A program made the position numbers and the translations under genes. From Shewanella electrica (lineage in GTDB: Bacteria > Pseudomonadota > Gammaproteobacteria > Enterobacterales > Shewanellaceae), in NCBI RefSeq assembly GCF_022321485.1, contig NZ_JAKOGG010000014.1, forward strand, positions 1-64,000: a stretch of 64,000 bases of DNA. The letters run 5' to 3'. Under the pieces are notes generated by a model, which saw only the letters and a program-made list of their open reading frames with translations, did no database searches and was not told where the DNA came from. Shown here one piece after another: positions 8,953 through 17,850 of this stretch (positions are counted from its first letter, which is position 1; each line of letters starts with the position of its first letter).

Positions 8953-11544
8953 ATGACAGGATTTAGGCGGTGGATTCCGTTAATTATTGCCTTGTTATGT
9001 TGTAGCTCGTTAGCACTTGCACAATATGTCAGTGCCGCGCCGTTGCAGCGACAGACATTGGCTCACAAGCCTGCGACATCGGCTCTAGAACGGGTAGCCA
9101 TAACGAAAGCACCGAGTTGGGTGGTGCCACATTCTGCAAAACTTGACGCGAGCGTTCCCACCGACGATATCCAAGACGGTATCTATTATCTGCTGTCGGA
9201 TTTTCAATATCTGTTCACTGTTACTGACCCAGAACAACAGTATCGTCATTTCGCCGTTAAGCTGACTAACACTAACGCCGCCGATAGTTATTCGCAGTTA
9301 AATCTTGTGTTTGATCCCGCCTACGAACAATTGCAGCTGCACGCGGTGACAGTGCATCGTGACGGACAAACACTGGATAAACTGACGCAAGCTGAACATA
9401 CCATCGAGCGAGCGCCGGGGGCGGAACAGGTGATTGATGGTTCAATGCAACTGCGTTTACTGTTGAGTGATATTCGCGTTGGTGATGTCGTCGAATTCAG
9501 TTACAGCGTGGTTGGGGCCAATCCTGTATTTGGCGGCCATGTCTACCATCGACGTCCGCTGCAATGGAATGTGCCCATTGCGCAGCAACAATTGCGGATT
9601 ATTTGGCAGCGACCTACGCCATTGCAGTTGCAAATTACCCCAGATGCTGATGCGTACCATATTGAGCGGCAACAGCTGGGGGAACAGCAGATTTATCAGC
9701 TGGCGTTAACCAATACTCAGGGAATGACTGTACCCGATGGGGTGCCTTCTTGGTACGAACCTCGGGCGCATCTCAGCTTTAGCGATTTGGCAACGTGGCA
9801 AGATGTGGCTCAGTGGGGACAAGCCCTGTTTACCGATGCCATGGACGTCTCCGAACCTGTAGCTACCGAGGCTAAACGCCTTGCTGAGGGACTGACCACA
9901 CCAGAGCAGCGGCTGGTTGCCGCATTGGATTTTGTGCAAACCCAGATACGCTATTTAGCATTAGAAATGGGGGTGAACAGCCATCTTCCTGCTAAGGCTG
10001 ACGTAACGTTGCGGCACCGTTTCGGTGATTGCAAAGATAAGAGTGCGCTATTAGTGGCGTTGTTACAGGCGATGGGTATCAAAGCCTTTCCGGTACTGGT
10101 TAACACCGAACGCGGTGCTCAGTTGAACATGAGTCTGCCATCGGGCAAAGTATTTAACCATGCAGTGGTGATGGTAGATCTTGACGGTCAGCAAGTGTTT
10201 GTCGATCCAACGATTGGGGTACAGAAGGGACCATTAGCGCAGCGGCAAGTACCAGATTACGGTTATGGTTTGGTGTTAGCGGATAACAGCCAGGCATTAG
10301 TCAAAATGCCATCGCCCACCAACACGCTTATTGATTACAAAGAAGAGTTTGATTTACGCCGTGGTGCAGGGCATCCAGCCAGCTATCAAGTGCAAACACG
10401 TTATCTCGGCGCTGAGGCGGAAAAGTTGCGCCAACGGCTCGCGACCGGTGGTGTCGCTGATCTGCAACGCAGTTATAAAGATTTTTTCACCGAACAATAT
10501 GGCGCGCTGACGGTAGCGCCATTGACGATAGATGATTCGGCTAATGGCGTTGCCATCCGCGAGCAATATCAGTTAGACAACCCTTGGCAAACACATGATG
10601 ACGCCGAGCAAAGTTTCTATATTTCCGAAAATCAAATCTCGCTCCGACAGCCAAAAAATCGAGAGCCGCGCCCGTTTGCGTTGAAATATCCACAAACCGT
10701 AAACGGTGAGATCACCTTAAAACTGAACGACGACATCGATTGGAGTTTTGCTAACGAATCCCATCAGGAACAGAATCGTTTTTTTGATTACCGTTTTGCC
10801 GTTAACTTTGACAAAGCACAAAACCAGCTGGTGCTTAATTACCACTATCAAACCCTAGTTGCTTACGTGCCTGAGCAGCAGTTTGCCGAGTATCTTGCTG
10901 CGGTAGACCGTGTGGCCGATTACAGCGAATTTGGTATTGCCAGTTATCCACCAGAACCACCATCGGTGCAGGAGTTACCGCCCAAAAAAACGGGCAAAGT
11001 GCTACTTGGAACCCTCTATGTACTGCTTGCCCTCGTGTTGCTCGGCGTGGCGTTAGCCAAATGGTTGTCGGTAAAAAGACCGTTGCGCCATACCGTGTTT
11101 TATCCAACCTCAGTAAAGCACACGTTGCTATTGATGTGGTTAACTGGCGGCGGCTATGGCGTTTACTGGTGTTATCGCAATTGGTGTTATTGGCGGGCGC
11201 AACAGCAGAACGCACCGCAGCACCGTTGGCTTGGTATCTTGTTACCTATCATCTATCTGCCGCTTACTTTGAAAGTAGCGCAGCAAGTGAGTGAGCGTCA
11301 CTGGCTATTGCGGCTCTCTGGTGTATTGACGCCTTTGGTGGTTTGCCTATTGCTGTGGCAGATGGGGCACACGGTATTAGTTATTGGCTGGTTGATATTA
11401 TTCGTGTTGTTAATTCCGCTAGTCATGGCAGTAAATCAACTTAATTGGCAGCAAGGCATTGCGGTGCCAGCGCGTTGGCGCACATACCATAGCCTAACAG
11501 CGCTCGCACTCGCGCCGGGATATTTGTGGTGGTTGGCATCTTAG
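8953..11544 (+). CDS. DUF3857/transglutaminase-like protein with C-terminal membrane domain
   Basis: An 863-residue envelope protein. It has a signal peptide (about 1-23), a DUF3857 beta domain (about 60-260), and a transglutaminase-like papain fold (about 300-420) with catalytic Cys in FGDCKDKSALLVALLQ, His in FNHAVVMV and Asp in FVDPTIG. After a linker come hydrophobic helices starting near residue 688 and a segment LTGGGYGVYWCYRNW that resembles DUF4234. The soluble part is therefore probably periplasmic and anchored by the C terminus. The role may be peptide crosslinking or amide hydrolysis, but the substrate is unknown. It lies 27 bp after the CLCA_X gene, so co-transcription is possible. 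Confidence 0.82.
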   Translation: MTGFRRWIPLIIALLCCSSLALAQYVSAAPLQRQTLAHKPATSALERVAITKAPSWVVPHSAKLDASVPTDDIQDGIYYLLSDFQYLFTVTDPEQQYRHFAVKLTNTNAADSYSQLNLVFDPAYEQLQLHAVTVHRDGQTLDKLTQAEHTIERAPGAEQVIDGSMQLRLLLSDIRVGDVVEFSYSVVGANPVFGGHVYHRRPLQWNVPIAQQQLRIIWQRPTPLQLQITPDADAYHIERQQLGEQQIYQLALTNTQGMTVPDGVPSWYEPRAHLSFSDLATWQDVAQWGQALFTDAMDVSEPVATEAKRLAEGLTTPEQRLVAALDFVQTQIRYLALEMGVNSHLPAKADVTLRHRFGDCKDKSALLVALLQAMGIKAFPVLVNTERGAQLNMSLPSGKVFNHAVVMVDLDGQQVFVDPTIGVQKGPLAQRQVPDYGYGLVLADNSQALVKMPSPTNTLIDYKEEFDLRRGAGHPASYQVQTRYLGAEAEKLRQRLATGGVADLQRSYKDFFTEQYGALTVAPLTIDDSANGVAIREQYQLDNPWQTHDDAEQSFYISENQISLRQPKNREPRPFALKYPQTVNGEITLKLNDDIDWSFANESHQEQNRFFDYRFAVNFDKAQNQLVLNYHYQTLVAYVPEQQFAEYLAAVDRVADYSEFGIASYPPEPPSVQELPPKKTGKVLLGTLYVLLALVLLGVALAKWLSVKRPLRHTVFYPTSVKHTLLLMWLTGGGYGVYWCYRNWCYWRAQQQNAPQHRWLGILLPIIYLPLTLKVAQQVSERHWLLRLSGVLTPLVVCLLLWQMGHTVLVIGWLILFVLLIPLVMAVNQLNWQQGIAVPARWRTYHSLTALALAPGYLWWLAS

Positions 11545-11587
11545 GTTGGTGATGAGGTAGTTCAGCGCGGCGTATGTGAACGGGTAA

Positions 11588-11610
11588 CAATGTGACGGTT
11601 GTTCACATTG
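11588..11610. promoter_or_regulatory. 23-bp inverted repeat upstream of the SDR gene
   Basis: CAATGTGA (11588-11595) and TCACATTG (11603-11610) form a perfect 8-bp inverted repeat with a 7-bp centre. The half-site resembles CRP (TGTGA-N6-TCACA), but the spacer is one base too long. It may be an operator for the downstream SDR, 128 bp away. Confidence 0.35.
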
Positions 11611-11737
11611 CTTGGCAAAAGACGCTGTCAAATAGCGACCAAATCACTATCATTGAGCCATCTTAATCAAACAGATGGCAGTAGAGCAGATGACGGCTAC
11701 GTCAGCTGATGCTCGACAAACGAGGAGTAAGGACACC

Positions 11738-12427
11738 ATGTCGCAAGTTTTTATCACCGGAGCTAATCGAGGTATTGGGCTGGCACTGACGAAATTATAT
11801 CTGCGAGATGGCTGGGACGTTGTGGCTTGTTGTCGTACGCCAGCGCAAGCTGATGACTTATTGTACCTAATCAGTGACAACCCGGGCCTAGAAGTCTATC
11901 AATTGGATGTCACCGATAACGACGCAGTTAACGAACTCGCCGTAGAGCTGCGCGATCGCGCCTTTGATGTGTTAATCAACAACGCTGGCTATTATGGCCC
12001 ACACAATATGGGACTCGGTCACCTTGACCTGAATGAGTGGCGTCAAGTCGTTGAGATTAATACCATTGCACCACTAAATATTGTGCAAGCCTTTTTGCCG
12101 CACCTGAAACAAGCCCGTGGTACGGTGGTCAATATGACTTCTAAAATGGGCAGTATGGAAGATAACCATAGTGGTGGCAGCTATTTCTATCGTTCCTCTA
12201 AAGCGGCGTTAAACGCGATAACTAAAAGTTTATCTATCGATTTAGCCGTTTATGGGATGAAGGCCATCGTAGTCCATCCCGGTTGGGTGCGTACTGAGAT
12301 GGGCGGTCCGCATGGATTGATTGACACACAGCAGTCCGCCACAGGTATTAAACAGCTTATTGATAACTTAGATGATAAGCAAAACGGTGGCTTTTTTGAT
12401 TATCAGGGCAACATCATTCCGTGGTGA
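11738..12427 (+). CDS. Short-chain dehydrogenase/reductase (C-factor-like)
   Basis: A 229-residue cytosolic NAD(P)-dependent oxidoreductase with the Rossmann motif TGANRGIG (about 7-14), NNAG in the fourth strand, and the active-site YxxxK in YFYRSSKAAL. The catalytic serine is probably in NMTSKMGS. The pattern resembles the CsgA/C-factor type SDRs rather than FabG; the substrate cannot be deduced. The ATG at 11738 follows GAGGAGTAAGGA; an upstream in-frame ATG at 11675 lacks such a site. It stands alone. Confidence 0.88.
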   Translation: MSQVFITGANRGIGLALTKLYLRDGWDVVACCRTPAQADDLLYLISDNPGLEVYQLDVTDNDAVNELAVELRDRAFDVLINNAGYYGPHNMGLGHLDLNEWRQVVEINTIAPLNIVQAFLPHLKQARGTVVNMTSKMGSMEDNHSGGSYFYRSSKAALNAITKSLSIDLAVYGMKAIVVHPGWVRTEMGGPHGLIDTQQSATGIKQLIDNLDDKQNGGFFDYQGNIIPW

Positions 12428-12804
12428 TGTTGTGCATTCTGTTGGTTAAATCCCCCGGTGTTTAAGACGCTGGGGTTTGCAGACTAGCAGTATAGAATTA
12501 GCATTTACAGTTATGAATTTTTAAATGTAATTCATTAAGTTAGTTATCTTCCTTAAAGAATTTCAAATTTCCCCGCCAAATTATTGGTTATTTTTGCTAC
12601 AATATCCGTTCGCGTTATTATTGAGAGTGCTGACAACTTCTCGACGCGCACATAGATGGTCTCCCCTTAGATTTGACACAGGATCGCTGTTTTATGCAGC
12701 GCTGGATTTTTTCACGGAATTTTTAGGTAGGGGGTTGGCCTTATGTATGGCCCATCAGGACCGAATTTTTTCGTCAGAATCAACGCTGCGGGAGGTATCA
12801 AACA
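12428..12804. other. 377-bp intergenic region, long AT-rich leader
   Basis: No reliable gene; a 74-codon frame at 12594 looks random. A TACAAT that could be a -10 box lies at 12598-12603, which would give the next gene a leader of about 190 nt. Within it GGCC-ttatgtat-GGCC (about 12738-12753) could form a hairpin, and GAATTTTT occurs twice. A GGGAGG ribosome binding site sits just before 12805. Confidence 0.45.
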
Positions 12805-13077
12805 ATGAGTATTTCTGACATCACTATTGAGCAACAACAAAACCTTTATCATAAAGAGCACTGCACCGTGTTATCACATACCCAACGTGATGAAGGCGAA
12901 TGGGTTCAACACACTTTGATGTTGGAACACTATGAAACCCCATTCCGTTTTCGACGTAGCAAACGTTACCGGAGTCTCAAAGGCTCAAATGTGAATGTCG
13001 ATTACTATCCGCAAACCACTCTCGTGGCTGGCATGGAGTTAGAAACCATGAAAGTGGTGCGGATCACCCGCTGCTAA
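12805..13077 (+). CDS. Conserved hypothetical protein, 90 residues
   Basis: A soluble, charged 90-residue protein (MSISDITIEQQQNLYHKEH...) rich in His, Arg and Tyr, with no membrane segment or known motif. The ribosome binding site GGGAGG, 10 nt before ATG 12805, is strong, which supports a real gene. Its stop codon overlaps the stop of dgt on the other strand (TAA 13075-13077 with CTA 13074-13076). No function is proposed. Confidence 0.65.
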   Translation: MSISDITIEQQQNLYHKEHCTVLSHTQRDEGEWVQHTLMLEHYETPFRFRRSKRYRSLKGSNVNVDYYPQTTLVAGMELETMKVVRITRC

Positions 13078-14528
13078 TCTAACGCTTGCATCATGCGGTA
13101 TTCATCTTGGGCAAATTGGTCCGTCATACCGCTGACGTAGTCTTGAATTAAACGACAGCGATGATAAAACTCAGGTAGTGCATCATCTCCGTCGTTTTTT
13201 ATTGCCTTTTTGTAAGTCGCTAAATGCTTTTGTGGTAAGCGATGTAATAGTCGCGTTGCTATCAATGGCTGATTACTGGTGCCTTCCACCAACGCAGTAA
13301 ACGCCTCGCTGCTTAGTTTAAGCAGCGGTGCATAATGGTGCAGTAACGAACCGATAATGTGATAGCCCTGCAGTTCCAGTTTTTCAATCTCTCGATGGCT
13401 GAATACTTCCCGTCGCGCCACTTGTTTTAGTGTCTCGGTAATCGCATGGCAATGACTCTTATCTTCTAACAAGGCGCGATTGAGGTCGCCGCGAAATATC
13501 GCGTCGATGTTATCGACAAAGCACTTGGCCGCGTGTTCTACCAGCGGATGGATCAGTTTAACCCGCAAGAAGGTAAAGAACTGGCTGGTCTGATTGATGT
13601 CGATCTTGGCCGATTTACTGGCCGCATACTCAATGGCGTGAGCCATAACGCTGCTGTGACGTTGCGCTTGACCAAAGTGTTGCCACTGCTGTGCATATTC
13701 TTGTATCAATGCTTGTTGTAGCGCAGGCAGGGTGATAATGCCTTTTTCGACCGCATCTTCGATATCCGCCAAACAGTATGAGATATCATCGGCGGCTTCC
13801 ATCACATAACTTACCGGATGACGATTGCCAGCAGCAATGCGTAGCTGTTGCCACAGTTGCTGTACGAAGGGTCGCTCACTGGCGTAGTAGCCGACTTTCT
13901 TCATCAGATAACTTTTGGCATCACTTTTCGCTGGCTTTAGTTCATCACCCGCGCGGGTGTATTTGAGGATCCCGGCAATTTGGCTGTACGTCAGATTGAG
14001 ACTCAGTAGCGACTGCATCAAACGGATACCTTGCGCATTCCCCTCAAAATGACTGATGTCCTGAAACAGTTTGGGGTATTGCTCAATAAACCCGCTAGCA
14101 AAGTCGGGCAATTGTTGGCTAAACCAATCGCTGATTGCCGCTTCACCAAAATGTCCAAATGGTGGATTGCCAACATCGTGCATCAGGCAGGCCATCTCTA
14201 CCAAACTCTCAAAGGCACGTTCAAATTGCGCCAGTTGATAATCGGCGGCGCGGTCGCCCAAAAGCTCATAGATCTTTTGCACAATAAACCGACCCGTTTG
14301 CTGAACCTCAAGCGAGTGAGTCAAACGGCTACGCACCGCCGCATTACGTTCTAAGGCGAACACTTGGGTTTTCTGTTGTAACCGCCTAATTGCCGCTGAG
14401 TTGATAATACGGCCGCGATCACTCTCATAGGCCCGTTGAATCGCCTTAATATCTAGCTCGCGGCTAGGTTCGGAATAGGAGTAAGGTCGAAGTAGGGTGA
14501 AGCGCAGGCTAAAATCAATCTCTGACAT
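13074..14528 (-). CDS. dgt: Deoxyguanosinetriphosphate triphosphohydrolase (long, E. coli Dgt type)
   Basis: A 484-residue HD-superfamily enzyme that splits dGTP into deoxyguanosine and tripolyphosphate. It shows [10 protein letters not shown], the HD metal motif in CLMHDVGNPPFGHFGE, and EAADDISYCLADIEDA, the fourth metal ligand region. The start MSEIDFSLRF (ATG 14526-14528) matches the E. coli-type N terminus; a 14-residue upstream extension is less likely. Length is close to E. coli Dgt (505). Genes on both sides are unrelated. A second, divergent paralogue lies at 51553-52875. Confidence 0.92.
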   Translation of the reverse strand: MSEIDFSLRFTLLRPYSYSEPSRELDIKAIQRAYESDRGRIINSAAIRRLQQKTQVFALERNAAVRSRLTHSLEVQQTGRFIVQKIYELLGDRAADYQLAQFERAFESLVEMACLMHDVGNPPFGHFGEAAISDWFSQQLPDFASGFIEQYPKLFQDISHFEGNAQGIRLMQSLLSLNLTYSQIAGILKYTRAGDELKPAKSDAKSYLMKKVGYYASERPFVQQLWQQLRIAAGNRHPVSYVMEAADDISYCLADIEDAVEKGIITLPALQQALIQEYAQQWQHFGQAQRHSSVMAHAIEYAASKSAKIDINQTSQFFTFLRVKLIHPLVEHAAKCFVDNIDAIFRGDLNRALLEDKSHCHAITETLKQVARREVFSHREIEKLELQGYHIIGSLLHHYAPLLKLSSEAFTALVEGTSNQPLIATRLLHRLPQKHLATYKKAIKNDGDDALPEFYHRCRLIQDYVSGMTDQFAQDEYRMMQALD

Positions 14529-14646
14529 AGAACAACCTTGTTTATCTGTTTGATATTTAGGCGGAAGCAAGCATATTCTAAACGCCAGTCTAACTAAATT
14601 TGTGCTATTGTCATCAGCGTTATTTATTTCATCTGGCGGGGGAGTT

Positions 14647-15117
14647 ATGTCAAAGGCAGTCTATGCCGGGCTATTGGTCATCGCAGTCGCGGTTGTCGGC
14701 TATTTTGGTTATCGTCATTCGGAGACACCTGAGTTACCTATCAGTGGTGATTGGAGCACTGGTTGTGTCGCTGAAGGCAGTAACAGTAAAGACTTCACTA
14801 TGAGTTTTGACAAAAACACTTACCACAGTGTGGCAAAGTTGTATGACAACACCACATGCTCTGGCGAAACCATCAGTGAATATCGTGGCAGTGCTTATGC
14901 GCAGTTGGCTGATACTCATCTCAAAACGATTGATGGTCAAACAGCGGTGATGTTGACGCTGTACTGGGACGATAAAACCCAACCTAAACCCTTGGTTTAT
15001 CAAATCCGTGACGATGGCACCTTAGTGACCGGTATTCCACAGCCGAAAACTGATGAACAGCAAGGTGGCTGGCAACTCGACGCGAGCACGGTGTTTACCC
15101 AAGTAGCAACCAAGTAA
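14647..15117 (+). CDS. Membrane-anchored hypothetical protein
   Basis: A 156-residue protein with an N-terminal hydrophobic helix (AVYAGLLVIAVAVVGYFGY, about 4-22) and a predicted periplasmic domain containing two cysteines spaced about 32 residues apart (GCVAEG and TTCSGE), which may form a disulfide. The beta-strand-rich pattern GDWSTGC...FTMSF looks lipocalin-like, but this is only an impression. The ATG at 14647 follows GGGGGAGTT. It is divergent from dgt. Confidence 0.65.
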   Translation: MSKAVYAGLLVIAVAVVGYFGYRHSETPELPISGDWSTGCVAEGSNSKDFTMSFDKNTYHSVAKLYDNTTCSGETISEYRGSAYAQLADTHLKTIDGQTAVMLTLYWDDKTQPKPLVYQIRDDGTLVTGIPQPKTDEQQGGWQLDASTVFTQVATK

Positions 15118-15222
15118 AACTGTAACAAGCTATGTGACAAAGGGAATTATTGCTGACTTTTAGCGGTGGCAATGGTTAACTCAAGCGAAGATTACTGCTT
15201 GATTATCATTGGAAATACACCC

Positions 15223-16998
15223 ATGAAGAAACTCCCTTTGTCATTGCTGGTTGTGACGGCACTTACTGGCCTTACCGCATGTGAAACCTCTTCAACACCA
15301 TCCGCCGCCACGGCGGCAGTTGTGCAACAGACAGCTGACCAACAATTTAGTCAATTTAGCGACACATTCATTGATGCCTTTTGGCAAGTAATGCCTACCT
15401 ATGCGCTATATAGTGGCTTCCATAAATACGACGCTAAACTTGTCGTGCCGGATGCGACTGATCGCGCTAACACGTTAGCCTTTGTTGCCCAGTATCAAGC
15501 CAAGTTGCAACAGATTAATGCCAGTGCACTGAGTGATAGCCATCTCATTGATTACCGCATTATTGAAAACCTATTAGCCAGCATCGCTTGGGATATCGAT
15601 ACCTTTAAATCATGGCAGTGGGATCCTTCCTCTTATAATGTCGCGGGCAGCTTTGCCGAAATCATTAACGGGAATTACGCCGCGGAAGATGAACGGCTCA
15701 AGGCCGCATTGGGACGATTGGAAAATGTGCCAGCTTACTATGCGGCAGCACAGCAAAATATTAGCCAACCGACCATGGAACATACCGAATTAGCGATTGC
15801 TCAGAGCCAAGGTGCGTTTAGTGTGTTGAATGATGAGCTGTTGGCAAAAGTGAATGCATCAGGCCTAACGGCTGCGGATAAACAACTGTTTGCTCGCCGA
15901 CTCGATGCCGCTAAACAGGCTATCAATGGTTACATTGCCTACTTGAATACGCTTAAGAGTGACTTAGAACAACATGGTGCCCGTGACTTCCGTATTGGCG
16001 AAGCGCTCTACGAACAAAAGTTTGCGTTAGATATCCAAGCGGGCATGACGGGCAAAGAGCTGTATCAAAAAGCGCTGGTGGACAAAGCCAATGTGCAAAG
16101 TGAAATGGCGAAACTGACCGATCAGCTTTGGATCAAGTATTTTACCGAAGCTAAACCTTCAGATGAAAAAGTGGCGATCCGTATGATGATCGACAAGCTG
16201 TCGCTTAATCATGTCAGTCGCGATCAGTTTGTGCCGCAAGTGAAAAAGCTGATGCCGCAGTTGATCCAATTCGTCAGAGACCATGACTTGTTGGTTATCG
16301 ACCCGAACAAGCCATTAGTGGTGCGCGAAACACCAGAATACATGCGCGGGGTTGCTGGTGCGTCTGTTAGTGCACCCGGACCTTACGATAAAGGCGCGAA
16401 TACCTATTACAACGTCACGCCGCTTGATGGCATGAGCGATGAGTCCGCCGAAAGCTACTTGCGTGAATACAACCACTGGATGCTGCAAATCCTCAATATC
16501 CATGAAGCGATTCCAGGGCACTATGCGCAACTGGTTTACGCCAATCAATCGCCAAGCTTGATTAAGAGTCTATTTGGCAATGGTGCCATGGTGGAAGGTT
16601 GGGCGGTTTACGCTGAGCGCATGATGTTGGAGCAGGGCTATGGTGACTTTGAGCCTGAATTGTGGCTGATGTACTACAAGTGGAACCTGCGCAGTATCTG
16701 CAACACCATTTTGGACTACAGCATTCAGGTCAAAGGCATGACGCACGATGAGGCGGTTGCGCTACTGACTAAAGAAGCCTTCCAGCAAACTGCCGAGGCA
16801 GAAGGTAAATGGCGCCGAGCGACCTTAAGCCAAGTGCAACTGACCAGCTACTATGCTGGTTATCGCGCCATTTATGATCTGCGCGAAGAGCTAAAAGCCA
16901 AGCAGGGCAGCCAGTTCAACCTGAAACAATTTCATGAACAGTTTCTCAGCTACGGCAGCGCACCTGTGAAAGATATTCGCCAGTTGATGCTGAAATAA
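15223..16998 (+). CDS. DUF885-family lipoprotein, putative metallopeptidase
   Basis: A 591-residue lipoprotein. The signal peptide MKKLPLSLLVVTALTGLTAC ends in the lipobox LTAC, so the mature protein is lipid-anchored in the envelope. The DUF885 domain carries HEAIPGHYAQ, an HExxxGH-like zinc site near residue 427, and EGWAVYAERMMLEQGYGD with the next putative ligand. Family members are regarded as carboxypeptidase-like enzymes; the substrate is not known. The ATG at 15223 fits the signal peptide; a longer frame from 15166 does not. A bidirectional terminator follows. Confidence 0.9.
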   Translation: MKKLPLSLLVVTALTGLTACETSSTPSAATAAVVQQTADQQFSQFSDTFIDAFWQVMPTYALYSGFHKYDAKLVVPDATDRANTLAFVAQYQAKLQQINASALSDSHLIDYRIIENLLASIAWDIDTFKSWQWDPSSYNVAGSFAEIINGNYAAEDERLKAALGRLENVPAYYAAAQQNISQPTMEHTELAIAQSQGAFSVLNDELLAKVNASGLTAADKQLFARRLDAAKQAINGYIAYLNTLKSDLEQHGARDFRIGEALYEQKFALDIQAGMTGKELYQKALVDKANVQSEMAKLTDQLWIKYFTEAKPSDEKVAIRMMIDKLSLNHVSRDQFVPQVKKLMPQLIQFVRDHDLLVIDPNKPLVVRETPEYMRGVAGASVSAPGPYDKGANTYYNVTPLDGMSDESAESYLREYNHWMLQILNIHEAIPGHYAQLVYANQSPSLIKSLFGNGAMVEGWAVYAERMMLEQGYGDFEPELWLMYYKWNLRSICNTILDYSIQVKGMTHDEAVALLTKEAFQQTAEAEGKWRRATLSQVQLTSYYAGYRAIYDLREELKAKQGSQFNLKQFHEQFLSYGSAPVKDIRQLMLK

Positions 16999-17023
16999 CG
17001 CCGACGCTTTTGTCAAAAAACGT

Positions 17024-17055
17024 AAAGAAAGGTGAGCAATGCTCACCTTTTCTTT
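17024..17055. terminator. Terminator after the DUF885 gene
   Basis: AAAGAAAGGTGAGC pairs with GCTCACCTTTTCTTT around the loop AAT (stem GGTGAGC/GCTCACC at 17031-17037 and 17041-17047), followed by T-rich sequence. Confidence 0.85.
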
Positions 17056-17153
17056 GCCCATCATCACTCTCGTTTGCATATCTGTTTGACAGCAGCATGA
17101 TATTTAGATTTAAATATGCTAATGAAAACTATTCTCACTTGTGTTCGTAGTAT

Positions 17154-17765
17154 ATGAATTTTCTAGTTGTAACGGATGACGATCAATGGCTTAACGCCGT
17201 TAAACCTTGGATTGCTGCAAAGGCTGGAGCGGTTGAGCACGATTTTGCCCTGTGTTCACTCAACGATGATGCGTTGAGTTATCCTCATACGCCAGATGTC
17301 GTGGTACTCATGTCACGTCGCTTTGCTAAGCCAGCAGAGCATCATCAGTTACAACCATTAGAACACGTACCGTTTATCTACTCATCGCCAGCGTCATTGG
17401 ATGACGATATTGCCCCTGTGCTGGTGGATGAAACCAGCCGACCGTTTGTGAATATTAACCTTAAGCGCGGCTTGTTAGCGATTGGCCGCAAACAGCTGAC
17501 ACTGACCGATACCGAACTCAAAATATTCCGTTATTTATATTCGCAGCAAGGGCAACCGGTGAGTAAGCAAGAGTTACAGCACCAAATTCTGAAACGAGAG
17601 TTTGGTAAGTTCGATCGTAACTTGGATATGCATGTGGCCAACATCCGCAAAAAGCTACATCAACAAGGATTACCGCGAACCGTGATCCTTACCGTTCGCG
17701 GCCGTGGTTACAGCTATAACCCGCAAATCATTGCGGCGTTGCAGGGCGAATCGCATCACCAATAA
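17154..17765 (+). CDS. Orphan winged-helix regulator with degenerate receiver
   Basis: A 203-residue protein with a receiver-like N half (about 1-95) and an OmpR/PhoB-type winged-helix C half (about 105-195) with TDTELKIFRYL, VSKQEL, DMHVANIRKKL and TVRGRGYSY. In the receiver the strand that should end in the phospho-accepting Asp reads PDVVVLMSRRF, with Met at that place, and no conserved Lys is evident. It is probably a phosphorylation-independent DNA-binding regulator. No histidine kinase lies nearby. An AT-rich region precedes the ATG. Confidence 0.82.
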   Translation: MNFLVVTDDDQWLNAVKPWIAAKAGAVEHDFALCSLNDDALSYPHTPDVVVLMSRRFAKPAEHHQLQPLEHVPFIYSSPASLDDDIAPVLVDETSRPFVNINLKRGLLAIGRKQLTLTDTELKIFRYLYSQQGQPVSKQELQHQILKREFGKFDRNLDMHVANIRKKLHQQGLPRTVILTVRGRGYSYNPQIIAALQGESHHQ

Positions 17766-17850
17766 CGTTTAATGCTGAGTCAATTTGGTTTATCCTAGTA
17801 CGCAAAATTAAGGGCAGTGTTAGCGCTACCTAAAGTAAAAAGGATAAGGA

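Noticed and set aside
12594-12818. 74-codon frame before the 90-residue gene
   Set aside because: No ribosome binding site, no recognisable domain, and it overlaps the well-supported start at 12805.
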